Part shown: one piece after another, positions 22,909 through 33,064 of the stretch
Numbering within the stretch: the stretch's first letter is position 1
Layout: every line of letters starts with the position of its first letter
Assembly: GCF_002993365.1 (NCBI RefSeq)
Contig: NZ_PVNP01000190.1
Coordinates: 26,407 to 90,406, forward strand
Direction of reading: 5' to 3'
From: Marisediminitalea alba
GTDB taxonomy: Bacteria; Pseudomonadota; Gammaproteobacteria; Enterobacterales; Alteromonadaceae
DNA length: 64,000 nucleotides
Made by a program: the position numbers and the translations under genes
The notes under the pieces: generated by a model
Database searches by the model: none
Told to the model about the DNA's origin: nothing
Seen by the model: only the letters and a program-made list of their open reading frames with translations

Positions 22909-23652
22909 TTACATTTCAAGCCATTTTTCCATTTCTGCAATACTATCGCGAGCTGTCATATCCACACTTAAAGGCGTGACAGAACAATAGCCATGAGCGA
23001 TAGCGTGAAAATCCGTTCCCGGTCCGGCATCCTGCTCTGCGCCGGCCGGTCCGTACCAGTAAATTGGCCGTCCAAAAGCGTCTTTGGCTTTTACCATGGA
23101 CTCGGCGCGATGGCGTCGCCCCTGACGGGTAACCTTCACACCTGCTAATTCTTCATAAGGGAGATCAGGCACGTTAATATTCAGGATCTGATTAGCAGGC
23201 AGCGGGTGGGTGATTAATTTTTCAATCACTTCTACTACTACCCGGGCTGCGGTTTCAAAATGTCCGCCGTCATAGTTACACAGCGATACCGCAATGGCTG
23301 GCAACCCCATGTAACGCCCTTCTGTGGCGGCGGCTACAGTACCGGAGTAAATAACGTCATCACCCAGATTCGCGCCATGATTAATGCCCGAGACCACCAG
23401 TTCAGGATCCTCTTCCAGAAAACTGTTAACGCCCAGATGGACACAGTCAGAAGGCGTACCGTTGACGGCGAAAAAGCCGCTGTCCATTTTCTGAATGCGC
23501 AATGGCTGATGCAATGACAAGGCATTACTCGCGCCGCTGCAGTTGCGGTCGGGGGCAATGACAGTGACATCATGCTGTTTTGCCAGCGCGGCATGCATGG
23601 TGGCAATACCTTTGGCAAAAACGCTGTCGTCATTACTGAGTAGTATTTTCAT
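22909..23652 (-). CDS. surE: 5'/3'-nucleotidase SurE
   Basis: A stationary-phase survival phosphatase acting on nucleoside monophosphates. The 247 residues begin MKILLSNDDS with the metal-binding ND-D pair, followed by APDRNCSGASNALSL, NGTPSDCVHLG and VSGINHGANLGDDVIYSGTVAAA, all SurE hallmarks. The usual NDDG.xAPG opening is NDDSVFAKG here, a mild deviation. In a cluster with pcm and rpoS. Confidence 0.95.
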   Translation of the reverse strand: MKILLSNDDSVFAKGIATMHAALAKQHDVTVIAPDRNCSGASNALSLHQPLRIQKMDSGFFAVNGTPSDCVHLGVNSFLEEDPELVVSGINHGANLGDDVIYSGTVAAATEGRYMGLPAIAVSLCNYDGGHFETAARVVVEVIEKLITHPLPANQILNINVPDLPYEELAGVKVTRQGRRHRAESMVKAKDAFGRPIYWYGPAGAEQDAGPGTDFHAIAHGYCSVTPLSVDMTARDSIAEMEKWLEM

Positions 23653-23697
23653 AAGCAGTTAACGTATACCGGTTGTATCTACAGGAAATGTGTTCCA

Positions 23698-24765
23698 TCA
23701 GGCTAATTCGGTGGTAAGCAGACATTCTCTTAAAACCGTGGTAGCAAAACAGCCTGAGGGCAGGAAAAATCGTATGATTAATGTATCACCTTGCTGATTG
23801 CATTCAAGCCGTTGGGGCCAAATAATCGCAGCGCGGCGTTCCATGCTGAGTTTCTGGCCGGCCAAAAACGCGGTTACCTCCGGATAACCGGCGGCAGTTT
23901 TCAGCTCAGCTGTTTTGGCTGCACCGGCTGAGCCGATATCGCCCTTACCCCACAGGGGGACAGTGGTGGATAAATCCTGCCGGTCTAATCGCTCGATCAG
24001 GACTTCCGTTTCTTCATCGGCAACAAATATGCTGTTAGAACCGGTGAGATTAATAACATCACCGGGCAAAATGGCCTTCAGACGGCCCTCGGCAATGCGG
24101 GCCGATAGCATTTCATTAAACAGCCAGCTGCGCAGTGCCGACAAAGCCATAGACCGCTTATTGCGATTTTTAATGACCTCACCATTTAGCATGCGCTCTG
24201 CCATTAGCAAATTGCCGCCACGGTTAACCTCGCCGCTTTCACTGATACGCTGGATGCCAAAGCGTTGACTGCCATAATAATTGGGTACGCCTTGTTGGGC
24301 AGCCTGATGGAGCCGGTCGGTGACCGCTTTCGGCTCGCTTACGTCACGCAGGGTAATTTCAAAGGTATTGCCTTTTAACTGCCCGGTGCGTAACTTTTTA
24401 TTGTGGCGCTTTACCTGAAGAATACGTGTGCCTTCGAGGGTAAATTCGTCCCAGTTAAACTCTGCTTTGCCTGGCACATGCAAACCGAACCACTGCCGGG
24501 TAACGGCATATTTATCTTTGCGGCCAGCATAGGTGACCTGCCGGAGTGGCAAACCGCAGAAACTGGCCAGCTGTTCTGCCACAAAGGCGGTATTGAGCTG
24601 GGTTTTCTCAAGCTCGATATAGATATGCTCTCCCTCTCCGGAAAGCGTATAACCAAGCTCTTCGGTTACTTTAAAGTCTTCAACCTGTTGCTTCAGCAGC
24701 CCGCTGGCGACAGGCTTATCGTTGAGGTACTGCCAGTGTTGCGTGTTTAATTGCATGCTATTCAC
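23698..24765 (-). CDS. truD: tRNA pseudouridine(13) synthase TruD
   Basis: Converts U13 of tRNA-Glu to pseudouridine. The 355-residue protein carries the TruD family motif [15 protein letters not shown] with the catalytic Asp near residue 81, and the inserted domain with YYGSQRFG. It starts at GTG 24765, overlapping the ispF stop by four bases (GTGA); an ATG three codons on (24756) is an alternative. Conserved neighbour of ispF and surE. Confidence 0.94.
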   Translation of the reverse strand: MNSMQLNTQHWQYLNDKPVASGLLKQQVEDFKVTEELGYTLSGEGEHIYIELEKTQLNTAFVAEQLASFCGLPLRQVTYAGRKDKYAVTRQWFGLHVPGKAEFNWDEFTLEGTRILQVKRHNKKLRTGQLKGNTFEITLRDVSEPKAVTDRLHQAAQQGVPNYYGSQRFGIQRISESGEVNRGGNLLMAERMLNGEVIKNRNKRSMALSALRSWLFNEMLSARIAEGRLKAILPGDVINLTGSNSIFVADEETEVLIERLDRQDLSTTVPLWGKGDIGSAGAAKTAELKTAAGYPEVTAFLAGQKLSMERRAAIIWPQRLECNQQGDTLIIRFFLPSGCFATTVLRECLLTTELA

Positions 24766-25241
24766 TTAGTAATCAGCACAACTGCGTGTGCCGCAATGCC
24801 CTCTTTACGCCCGGCAAAGCCGAGCTTTTCGGTGGTCGTGGCCTTTACATTGATTTGATCGGTGTCGACTGCGCAGTCTTCTGCCAGTAAGCGCTGCATG
24901 GTAGTGATATGCGGCGCCATTTTGGGTGCCTGGGCAACGATAGTCATATCTGCATTGACCAGCTTATAGCCCAGGTTATGTAACCGGGCTATTACATCAC
25001 GTAATAATCCGCGACTATCGGCACCGGCATAGGCGTTGTCGGTATCCGGGAAGTGCTTACCGATATCGCCCAGTGCGGCCGCACCTAACAGTGCGTCGCA
25101 GAGGGCATGGATAAGTACATCGCCGTCAGAGTGGGCGAGCAGACCCTGTTCATAGTCAATGGATACACCACCAATAGTAATCGGGCCTTCGCCGCCGAAT
25201 TTGTGAACGTCGTAACCGTGTCCGATCCGCATATGTGTCAC
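24762..25241 (-). CDS. ispF: 2-C-methyl-D-erythritol 2,4-cyclodiphosphate synthase
   Basis: MEP isoprenoid pathway enzyme acting two steps after IspD. The zinc ligands are in [12 protein letters not shown] (DVH) and the later His of [36 protein letters not shown] is the C-terminal signature. GTG 25241 lies directly at the ispD stop; ATG 25232 (MRIGHGYD) gives the more usual N-terminus and 156 residues. Adjacent to ispD without a gap. Confidence 0.95.
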   Translation of the reverse strand: MTHMRIGHGYDVHKFGGEGPITIGGVSIDYEQGLLAHSDGDVLIHALCDALLGAAALGDIGKHFPDTDNAYAGADSRGLLRDVIARLHNLGYKLVNADMTIVAQAPKMAPHITTMQRLLAEDCAVDTDQINVKATTTEKLGFAGRKEGIAAHAVVLITK

Positions 25242-25982
25242 TTACCTGCTTTGTTGTAAATAAAATTGCGCCAGCGGCAAATCTGCCGGGCGTGTAATCT
25301 TTATGTTGGCCGGATCGCTGTCGATTAACTCAACGGTGTATCCGGCAAATTCCATGGCTGAGGCTTCATCGGTCACTACGGCACCAGCCCTGAGCGCTGA
25401 CGCCAGCGCTTCACGCAACTTGTCCGCCCTGAATAACTGAGGAGTCAGCGCATGCCAGAGGTTATCCCGCTTTTCCGTTTTAAGCACCACCGGGTTGGCA
25501 GCATCTGCGCTGGCCCGTTTCATGGTGTCGCGAACCGGCGTGGCAAGGATGCCGCCGCCAAAGTCGTCTGCCTCAGTACGTTCAATTAAGCGGCTAATGT
25601 CGCTGCTGTTTACGCAGGGGCGCGCGGCGTCATGCACCAGCGCCCACTCGTTGCCGGCTAACTCAACCAGTGCGTTGTTTACCGACTCAGCGCGACTTTC
25701 CCCGCCGTCTACTATAGTTAGCCATGGCGCATTCTGCAGCGACAACTGGCTAAAGTATTGATCAATGGGACTCAGGGCAACTACCACCCTGGATATGGCG
25801 GGATGGGCCGCCAGTTTTAATAAGGTGTGTTCCAGAATCGTTTGCGAGCCAATGGTGAGATATTGCTTGGGGCGGTCGGCCTGCATCCGTGAACCAATAC
25901 CCGCCGCGGGTACCACGGCAACAATAGATGTATTAGCTTTGCTCAAAGGTTTGATTCTCTTTGTTGTTTTTTTGATGGTCAT
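25242..25982 (-). CDS. ispD: 2-C-methyl-D-erythritol 4-phosphate cytidylyltransferase
   Basis: Makes CDP-methylerythritol from MEP and CTP. The 246 residues have the nucleotide-binding start VPAAGIGSRMQADRPKQYL, HDAARPCV and VTDEASAMEF. The N-terminal 20 residues (rich in Lys and Thr) before the Rossmann-like fold are longer than usual, so initiation may occur later, though no better Met is available. Directly upstream of ispF. Confidence 0.95.
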   Translation of the reverse strand: MTIKKTTKRIKPLSKANTSIVAVVPAAGIGSRMQADRPKQYLTIGSQTILEHTLLKLAAHPAISRVVVALSPIDQYFSQLSLQNAPWLTIVDGGESRAESVNNALVELAGNEWALVHDAARPCVNSSDISRLIERTEADDFGGGILATPVRDTMKRASADAANPVVLKTEKRDNLWHALTPQLFRADKLREALASALRAGAVVTDEASAMEFAGYTVELIDSDPANIKITRPADLPLAQFYLQQSR

Positions 25983-26022
25983 TGTTGGAGTGGATTAAGG
26001 AAACCAACGCTAACTGCGCCAC

Positions 26023-26313
26023 TTAGTCATCTTCGCTGGGCAGTATACGGTAAAAGGTTTCACCCCGTTTGATCAGGCCAAGCTCGTTTCTGGCTCTTTC
26101 TTCTACCGCCTCCAGGCCAATAGTGAGGTCGCTGATATCAGCCTTTAGCAGCGCATTACGCTGCACCAGATTAGCGTTTTGCTGATGCTGTTTTTGCACT
26201 TCCTGTTGTTTGGCCAGATAATCAGGAATACTGTTTTTCCCGAACCACAGGCGATACTGCAGCGCGCCTAACAGCGCCAGCAGAATAAAAAGGATTGCCC
26301 GATCTCGCCACAC
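26023..26313 (-). CDS. ftsB: Cell division protein FtsB
   Basis: A small bitopic membrane protein that forms the FtsQLB divisome complex with FtsL and FtsQ. One transmembrane helix (AILFILLALLGALQYRLWF) is followed by a coiled coil rich in Gln and Leu and the conserved ARNELGLIKRGETFYRI segment. GTG 26313 is preferred: AGGTG lies 6 bp upstream, whereas the in-frame GTG at 26322 overlaps that Shine-Dalgarno. 96 residues, close to E. coli FtsB (103). Conserved first gene of the ftsB-ispD cluster. Confidence 0.9.
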   Translation of the reverse strand: MWRDRAILFILLALLGALQYRLWFGKNSIPDYLAKQQEVQKQHQQNANLVQRNALLKADISDLTIGLEAVEERARNELGLIKRGETFYRILPSEDD

Positions 26314-26362
26314 AATGAACACCTGTTCGAATTAGTCGAAGTTATTATGCCGCGCCGGATGC

Positions 26363-28075
26363 TCAACGTCCATCCAGTTTATCGAACAGTTTGTTCAGCA
26401 GCTTGTCTTTGTGTTGCTCTACCGCGTTTTTGAAGGTCGCCTGAAGTAACTCCTGCAGCGCGGCTTCATCGCCCTGAGTGGCACTCATCCAGGTTGAGAT
26501 ATTGCCCAGCTCGCTGGCCAGATTATCATCCTGACTGCCTACCATATCCTGTAATTTATTGTTCAGCTCGTTGAGTTTATCCTGCTGTGAGGTGCTGAGG
26601 CTGGAAAGTGCCGCGTTGGCCAGCTGGCGGTCGAGGTCAGATGAAAAACCAAAATTTGGTGCACTTAAGCTGCCGCCAATGTTCATGGTCATATCAAGCT
26701 GTTGCAGGCTGTCGAGCAGGCTGGCAATGGCGTTGGTCAGGCTGTCGCTGCCCGTTGCTGCCATGGTCAGCTTAGTCAGATCCACAGTGCCTGAGCCATC
26801 CAGCATATTATCGGTGATTTTAAGCGAGCCACTGGCCGCCAGTAAGGCCTGTTTGATAGAGGCATCAAGGCGCGGATTATCACTCAGCGAGACGCTGTCT
26901 AATAATAAGCCGGCAATTTGCCAGGTCTGCGACGCATCCAATCCGTCAGAATCCATAAAAAACTGCCCCTGCGTGGCAAACTTTTGTGCACCTTGGGCAG
27001 CGGCATTTAATATGAAGGTAGTAGGGTTGCCAAATACTGAGTGTTGGTTGGTGATATTTTTCCAGTCACCGGTTAGCAGTGTATCCTGCCAGTTAACGGA
27101 TAGGTTGGCCTGCCTGACTAACACCTGCAGTGGCGTACCGTACTGTTCATCTGCTTGTGGCGCTTCGCCGCCCTTGAGTAAGGGCACCAGCAAATCAAAA
27201 GCGCTGAATAAATAACGGTTATACTGAGCCGCTTTATCGCCGAATACCGCTTCGGTTAATTGTGACAGGGCGGCCTGGTCGCCAGCGTAAACACCTTTGA
27301 GCAATTCGTAATCTTGCTGTGGTGCCGATTTTAAGGTTTTCAAAGCGCCGCTCATTGCGGTTCTGGCCTCACTGGCTTTTGCTCTGAAAGTGGTGATTTT
27401 TTCTTTATCGGTGCGAATTTGTTGCTTTAATTCATCAAATGCCGCTTTGGCTTTCACTACTTCTGCCGGATTTTTAAAGTCGGTGTCGCGAAGTTTCTGA
27501 ATTTCGGCTTTGTAATACTCAAGGCGGGATTTGTCTGGCAGCGCCTGATAGTCAGTTTTAAGCTCGGCGGCATAAGTGTTGTAGGTGGTGCTGGCTTCTT
27601 CCACTGCTGCGGTGGTTTTCAGTGGTGAGCGTTCCAGCAATTCATCTACCGTTGGCAGAGCTTCCTTCGCTTCGGTTAAGAGTTCATCGAAGCTTTGTCC
27701 CTCAGGTTGGCGCAGTACTTTGCCCGGCGCAGGACGGGGCTGATTAAAAGCAACATCCAGTATATCCACCTGATTCATAATCAGTTGGTCAGACAATAAC
27801 GGCATCAGTTCCACATCGCCTGCCAGACGCCCTACAACCAGCTGATTGTTTTGTGGCTGGGCCGGATCGGTAAAGCCTATCTCAGTCACTTCAACTTCCA
27901 CTGGAAATAAACTGTGCTCAAAACCGCCAATGTTCACTTCTGCGCCATGAGCCTGGGTTAGCTGGGCTTCCAGCACTGATTTGATCAGCATGTCGGCAAA
28001 CAGCCAGTAGATGATAACCGGGGTGAGAATTATCCCTGCTATCCAGACGGTAAACTTAGTGGCTCGACTCTGCAT
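26363..28075 (-). CDS. TIGR03545-type AsmA-like membrane-anchored protein
   Basis: 570 residues from ATG 28075, chosen because GGAG sits 6 bp upstream; a longer frame starts at 28105. One N-terminal membrane helix (FTVWIAGIILTPVIIYWLF) is followed by a beta-rich region that looks AsmA-like (GAEVNIGGFEHSLFPVEVEV, VDILDVAF), a central coiled coil (about residues 150-250) and a C-terminal helical tail. It resembles the conserved uncharacterised TIGR03545 family of marine gammaproteobacteria; AsmA relatives act in envelope lipid transport, so an envelope role is plausible but not shown. 40 bp separates it from ftsB. Confidence 0.7.
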   Translation of the reverse strand: MQSRATKFTVWIAGIILTPVIIYWLFADMLIKSVLEAQLTQAHGAEVNIGGFEHSLFPVEVEVTEIGFTDPAQPQNNQLVVGRLAGDVELMPLLSDQLIMNQVDILDVAFNQPRPAPGKVLRQPEGQSFDELLTEAKEALPTVDELLERSPLKTTAAVEEASTTYNTYAAELKTDYQALPDKSRLEYYKAEIQKLRDTDFKNPAEVVKAKAAFDELKQQIRTDKEKITTFRAKASEARTAMSGALKTLKSAPQQDYELLKGVYAGDQAALSQLTEAVFGDKAAQYNRYLFSAFDLLVPLLKGGEAPQADEQYGTPLQVLVRQANLSVNWQDTLLTGDWKNITNQHSVFGNPTTFILNAAAQGAQKFATQGQFFMDSDGLDASQTWQIAGLLLDSVSLSDNPRLDASIKQALLAASGSLKITDNMLDGSGTVDLTKLTMAATGSDSLTNAIASLLDSLQQLDMTMNIGGSLSAPNFGFSSDLDRQLANAALSSLSTSQQDKLNELNNKLQDMVGSQDDNLASELGNISTWMSATQGDEAALQELLQATFKNAVEQHKDKLLNKLFDKLDGR

Positions 28076-28404
28076 AACTTGCTCCTTTACTGTGATACAC
28101 GCCATTTCCGTCAGGCTGTTAGATATCGCACAGCGACGCAGTGCACCGGCTCTGCCTTGACGCGCAAAAACTGGCCGGTTAATGTGGCAACAAAATCTTA
28201 CGTTAGTTCACCGGCTTTCTCGTCACGGGCAGGTCAGGGGGAATACCCCGGCGCAGTCGTCTTGGTTAGAATACATAACCTTTGTTAACAGAGCGCATCA
28301 ATAAGCGCTTCTACAAATAAAACAGTGATCTGTATTCAAACTGCCGCGTTAAAAAACGGTGACAATTTTAATTTTTATACGACAGAAAGTACACAAGGGG
28401 TTCA
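28076..28404. other. 329-bp divergent region upstream of putA
   Basis: No gene seen. It contains the short inverted repeat AGCGCATCAATAAGCGCT and an AT-rich stretch before the putA ribosome-binding site (AAGGGG, 6 bp from ATG). No binding site of a known PutR/PutA regulator is recognised. Confidence 0.5.
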
Positions 28405-31400
28405 ATGTTAACTAAAAGCACGTTTACGACTACCAGCCCGATCCGACAGTTGATCCGCGATTATTATCGCATCCCCGAAACTGACGCGGTCGATCAGATC
28501 CTGCCGATTGCCGAAGTCAACCCCCGTGCCCGCAGTCGGGCATGGGAACGCGCCAGACGCATGGTGCTTAAAATTCGGCGTGATCAGGAGGGCCATGGTG
28601 GCGTTGACGCTCTGCTGAATGAATATTCTCTGTCTACTTCGGAAGGCGTGGTATTAATGTGTCTGGCTGAAGCGTTATTGCGGGTGCCGGACAAAGACAC
28701 TCAGGACGAACTGATCCGCGACAAACTTTCTAAAGGTCAGTGGACCCCGCACCTTGGCAACAGTGAATCCCTGTTCGTTAACGCTTCATCCTGGGGCTTA
28801 TTGTTTACCGGTAACATGGTCAATTACGCCGACAAACGTAAGAGTGAGCAGTTTGGCCTGTTGAAAAAGACCCTTGGTCGCCTCGGTGAGCCGGTGATCC
28901 GCCGGGCCATGAATATTGCCATGCGCGTAATGGGTCGTCAGTTTGTCATGGGCGAAAGCATCGAAGATGCGGTAGAGCGCGCTGAGGAAAAAGAAAAGAA
29001 AGGGTATGTATATTCTTACGATATGCTTGGTGAAGGGGCTCGCACCTTTGCCGATGCAGACCGTTATTACGATGCCTATGTAAAAGCCATAAAGGTGATT
29101 GGTAAAGCCGCTGCCGGCAAAGGACCGCGCAAGTCGCCAGGTATCTCGGTAAAACTATCGGCAATCCATCCACGCTATGAATTTTCTCACTACGAGCGGG
29201 TGATGGAAGAACTGCCAGAAAGACTTAAATCACTGTGTATGATGGCCAAGGAATACGATATTGGCCTCACGGTGGATGCTGAAGAAGCAGACCGACTTGA
29301 GACTTCGCTGGATATTATCGAGAAGGTATTCCGCGACCCGGATCTTGAGGGCTGGGAAGGGTTTGGTCTGGCCGTGCAGGCTTATCAGAAACGTGCCATC
29401 CATGTTATTGAGTGGTTGCGCGAGCTGACTTTGGATGTAGGCCGTAAAATGATGGTGCGCCTGGTGAAAGGGGCGTACTGGGATACTGAAATTAAACTCA
29501 CCCAAACGGCGGGTGTGGATGCGTTTCCGGTATTTACCCGTAAATCGTCTACCGACGTGTCTTATCATGCCTGTGCTAATCAGCTGCTGGAATACCGGGA
29601 TACAATTTACCCGCAGTTTGCTACTCATAACGCCTATACCGCTGCAGTGATTGTCGAGCTGGCCGGTGATGACAAACAAGGTTTTGAGTTTCAGTGTCTG
29701 CACGGTATGGGCGATACCCTGTACGATCAGGTTGTTACTGAAGAACAAATTCAGTGTCGTGTATATGCGCCGGTTGGTATTCATGAAGACCTGCTGGCTT
29801 ACCTGGTTCGACGCTTACTGGAAAACGGCGCCAACTCTTCGTTTGTTAACGCCATTGTGGATGACAGCAAGCCGGTAGAGGCGCTGCTTGAGGATCCGGT
29901 GGAGCTGACTCAGCGCCTGACGTACCGCTATAACAAGCAAATCAACAAAGCTTCAGAAATGTTTGCTCCGGAGCGGGTCAATTCCAAAGGCATGGATCTG
30001 ACCGATCTGAATACCGTTAATACTCTCAAGTACAACGTAGGCCGTTATGCACGTCAGTACGTTGTGCAGTCAGAGGATGTGCCGGAAGGTGCGGTGCCGG
30101 TGAAGAACCCGGCCAACCTTAACGACGTTGTGGGTTATCATCATTATGCCGATGAAGCGGCTATCAAAAAGGCCCTGGATAACGCAGAAAATGGTTTTCA
30201 GGAGTGGTCACAGCGCTCTGCCAGTGAACGGGCAATGCTGCTGAATCAGGTAGCGGATTCCCTGGAACGGCATATGGACGAGCTGATTGCGATCTGTATT
30301 CGCGAGGCCGGCAAGGTAACCCAGGATTCTATCGACGAAGTACGAGAAGCCGTGGATTTCTGTCGTTATTACGCTGCCAGAGCTGTGGAGCTTAGCCAGG
30401 ATGAGCGTCTGGTCCCCCGTGGCGTGGTGCTTTGTATCAGCCCGTGGAACTTCCCGCTGGCTATTTTCCTTGGTCAGGTGGTTGCCGCGCTGGCAACCGG
30501 TAATACTGTGGTGGCCAAACCTGCTGAGCAAACCAGCATGATTGCCCTGCGCGCAGTGCAGATGATGCGCTCGGTGGGCTTACCGGACAATGCTCTGCAA
30601 CTGGTTATCGCCAAAGGCCCGGATGTGGGTAACGTACTGCTGCCGGATGAGCGTATCAAGGCGGTTATTTTTACCGGTTCAACCCAAACCGGTACGCTGA
30701 TTTCCAAGACACTGGCCCAGCGTGGTGGTGAACAGGTACCACTGATTGCCGAAACCGGCGGTCAGAACTGTATGATTGTCGATTCAACCGCTTTGCCTGA
30801 GCAGGTGGTGGATGATGTTATCCATTCCGGCTTCCAGAGTGCCGGTCAGCGCTGCTCTGCATTGCGGGTCTTGTTTGTTCAGGAAGACATTGCTGATAAC
30901 CTGATCAAAATGCTCACCGGTGCGGTGAAAGAGCTGACCATCGACGATCCGTCGTGGTTGAGCACCGATGTGGGCCCGGTGATTGATCAGAAAGCCCTGT
31001 CTTCGCTACAGGAACATGCCGAATACATGAAAGAAAACGGCAAGTTGCTGTATCAGTCAGAGCTGCCTCAAAGCGCTAAAGACGGTACTTTCTTCCCGCC
31101 AACTCTTTACGAGATCAGTGATCTGAGCGTATTAAAACGTGAGGTGTTTGGTCCGGTTGTACACGTGGTGCGCTTTAAAGGTAAAGAGCTCGATAAAGTG
31201 CTGAAGCAAATTAATGATACCGGTTATGGCCTGACCATGGGTATCCATTCACGTATAGAAGAGCGGGCTTATGAGTTGGCGGCACGCGTCCGCGTAGGTA
31301 ACGTATATATCAACCGCAACATGATTGGTGCCATTGTCGGTGTTCAGCCATTTGGTGGCCGTGGATTATCCGGCACCGGGCCAAAAGCGGGTGGCCCAAG

Positions 31401-32205
31401 CTACCTGTCGCGCCTGATGATGGAAAAAGCGACGCCGAACCCCACTATCCTGGAAGAGCCTGAAAGTATCGACGATGCCCTGTCGGGCGGCGAGACGCAG
31501 CACGAAGAAGCGGCTGCCATTATGCGTAAGGCAACCGAGACAGAAGAAACCTGGCGTTATCTGCCGTTACATGAGCGGATTTCCAAGGTGCGTCAGCTGT
31601 TGGCTAAACTGGCAACGGTAGATATTGTTGAGGAGTTAGCCGATGACCTTAACCGCACACTGGCTTCTGCTCGTTCGCAGTTAATCAGCATCGATAAAAA
31701 GCTCGCTAAACCTACTGTATTGCCCGGGCCAACCGGTGAGTCGAATAAACTGTACCTTGAGCCTCGTGGCGTGTTGGTATGTTTCGCGGATAAGGAAGTA
31801 GCGTTCGAATACTGGATGCTGTCTATCGTGTCGGCCCTGGCTACCGGTAACTGCGTGGTGTCTGTTGTCTCTGATTTGTTTTATGAGGAGGCACTGGCAG
31901 TAAAAGAGAAGTTTAAGGCAGTAGGTGCGCCGGATGGTGTGTTCCAGGTTGCCAGACTAAGCCACCTCGATGCGCTGTTAATGGATGAGCAACTGGCTGG
32001 TGTGGTTGTCGACAGTAATACCGAGCGTACTGCTCACATTACTGCGATGTTGGCCGAGCGTCAGGGCGCTATCCTGCCGGTAATCACCGCCGAATATAAC
32101 GATAAGCTGATTCAGCGTCTGATGACCGAGAAGACTATCAGTATCGATACTACGGCATCAGGCGGTAATACCTCGCTGATGACCATGGTGGACGAAGACG
32201 AGTAG
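28405..32205 (+). CDS. putA: Bifunctional proline dehydrogenase / P5C dehydrogenase
   Basis: Oxidises proline to glutamate in two steps with substrate channelling. At 1266 residues it has a PRODH barrel (about 80-500; FGLAVQAYQKRA, RLVKGAYWDTEIK), then the aldehyde dehydrogenase domain (about 540-1030) with ISPWNFPLAIF, FTGSTQTG and the catalytic Cys of SAGQRCSALRVL, and a C-terminal ALDH-superfamily-like domain (about 1100-1240). It lacks the N-terminal ribbon-helix-helix DNA-binding domain of E. coli PutA, so it should not repress its own gene; it fits the type B architecture. Single-gene unit ended by a strong terminator; putP is not adjacent. Confidence 0.96.
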   Translation: MLTKSTFTTTSPIRQLIRDYYRIPETDAVDQILPIAEVNPRARSRAWERARRMVLKIRRDQEGHGGVDALLNEYSLSTSEGVVLMCLAEALLRVPDKDTQDELIRDKLSKGQWTPHLGNSESLFVNASSWGLLFTGNMVNYADKRKSEQFGLLKKTLGRLGEPVIRRAMNIAMRVMGRQFVMGESIEDAVERAEEKEKKGYVYSYDMLGEGARTFADADRYYDAYVKAIKVIGKAAAGKGPRKSPGISVKLSAIHPRYEFSHYERVMEELPERLKSLCMMAKEYDIGLTVDAEEADRLETSLDIIEKVFRDPDLEGWEGFGLAVQAYQKRAIHVIEWLRELTLDVGRKMMVRLVKGAYWDTEIKLTQTAGVDAFPVFTRKSSTDVSYHACANQLLEYRDTIYPQFATHNAYTAAVIVELAGDDKQGFEFQCLHGMGDTLYDQVVTEEQIQCRVYAPVGIHEDLLAYLVRRLLENGANSSFVNAIVDDSKPVEALLEDPVELTQRLTYRYNKQINKASEMFAPERVNSKGMDLTDLNTVNTLKYNVGRYARQYVVQSEDVPEGAVPVKNPANLNDVVGYHHYADEAAIKKALDNAENGFQEWSQRSASERAMLLNQVADSLERHMDELIAICIREAGKVTQDSIDEVREAVDFCRYYAARAVELSQDERLVPRGVVLCISPWNFPLAIFLGQVVAALATGNTVVAKPAEQTSMIALRAVQMMRSVGLPDNALQLVIAKGPDVGNVLLPDERIKAVIFTGSTQTGTLISKTLAQRGGEQVPLIAETGGQNCMIVDSTALPEQVVDDVIHSGFQSAGQRCSALRVLFVQEDIADNLIKMLTGAVKELTIDDPSWLSTDVGPVIDQKALSSLQEHAEYMKENGKLLYQSELPQSAKDGTFFPPTLYEISDLSVLKREVFGPVVHVVRFKGKELDKVLKQINDTGYGLTMGIHSRIEERAYELAARVRVGNVYINRNMIGAIVGVQPFGGRGLSGTGPKAGGPSYLSRLMMEKATPNPTILEEPESIDDALSGGETQHEEAAAIMRKATETEETWRYLPLHERISKVRQLLAKLATVDIVEELADDLNRTLASARSQLISIDKKLAKPTVLPGPTGESNKLYLEPRGVLVCFADKEVAFEYWMLSIVSALATGNCVVSVVSDLFYEEALAVKEKFKAVGAPDGVFQVARLSHLDALLMDEQLAGVVVDSNTERTAHITAMLAERQGAILPVITAEYNDKLIQRLMTEKTISIDTTASGGNTSLMTMVDEDE

Positions 32206-32235
32206 CTAAGTTTTAAAATTTAAGTCTTCAAAAAT

Positions 32236-32268
32236 GAAAAAGGGCGCTTATTAAAGCGCCCTTTCTGT
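32236..32268. terminator. Bidirectional terminator between putA and ygiM
   Basis: Stem AGGGCGCTT / AAGCGCCCT with loop ATTA, flanked by AAAA and TTTCT. It serves the two converging genes. Confidence 0.85.
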
Positions 32269-32280
32269 TCGCAAAAGCCA

Positions 32281-32883
32281 CTACATCCAAGAGTCGTTCC
32301 GGCGACGACGCTTGGGAATAAAGGTCACGATAATACCCAGTAAAACACCGGCACCTGCAACGATACCGCCATAACTGAACATCCTGTAACGTTCCTGGGT
32401 ATCCTGCTCGCTGATTTGCGCCTCCAGCGACGAAACAGATTGCTGTGATTCATTCAGCGCCGCTTCCAACTGAGCATTTTGCTGTTTTACCTGCGCCAGC
32501 TCCTGGCTCAGTTCGGCGTTGCGCGATTGAACCCGGTTAAGCTGCTGTTCGCTGTCGGCGAGACGCTGACTCAGCTGCGGCAATTGCGCCCGGCGGGAAA
32601 TGGTGTTGATAAGATACTGAGTTTCCACCCAACCCTCACGACCGTCGGCATCGCTGATTTGAGTAAAGTCATTTTCACTGTTGGTTTGCAGCACGGTTAC
32701 CGGCAATCCGGCTTCAATAGAGCCCAGGATCCGGTAATTACGTCCCGGTCCTGAATGCATGTATACAATAAGGTTATCGGCAATATAGTGATCGCTATCG
32801 GCCGTTAAATTATCTGAAGATTGCTGAGCCGCGGCTGGCAGGCTCACAAAAACCAGGCCGAAAAGAAAAGGTAGCAAGCGCAT
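32281..32883 (-). CDS. ygiM: SH3-domain envelope protein YgiM (TIGR04211 family)
   Basis: From ATG 32883 it has a signal peptide (LLPFLFGLVFVSLPAAAQ), a bacterial SH3 domain (about residues 28-95; VYMHSGPGRNYRILGSIEAG, REGWVETQYL), a long coiled coil (RLADSEQQLNRVQ onward) and a C-terminal transmembrane helix followed by KRRRRN. The domain order matches YgiM of E. coli, a protein of unclear function tied to the envelope. An upstream ATG at 32961 would destroy the signal peptide. Divergent from ygiF, its usual neighbour. Confidence 0.85.
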   Translation of the reverse strand: MRLLPFLFGLVFVSLPAAAQQSSDNLTADSDHYIADNLIVYMHSGPGRNYRILGSIEAGLPVTVLQTNSENDFTQISDADGREGWVETQYLINTISRRAQLPQLSQRLADSEQQLNRVQSRNAELSQELAQVKQQNAQLEAALNESQQSVSSLEAQISEQDTQERYRMFSYGGIVAGAGVLLGIIVTFIPKRRRRNDSWM

Positions 32884-33064
32884 GAGTGTCTCTACATCAT
32901 AAAATAATGCTCTGATGTTAGGGGCTGATACCATGAAAGGCAAGTGCTTCCCGACATACATTGTAATTGCCGGTGGTCTGCGGCGTGGCGCCTATTGCTA
33001 AATGACCCATCGGCAGGTAATGTAGCCGGACTATCTCGCAACTGCTTATGAGTACGACTGTTCC

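Noticed and set aside
26559..27215. 218-codon frame antisense to the TIGR03545 gene
   Set aside because: Shadow frame; composition dominated by Ser and Leu as expected of antisense of an Asn/Gln/Leu-rich protein.
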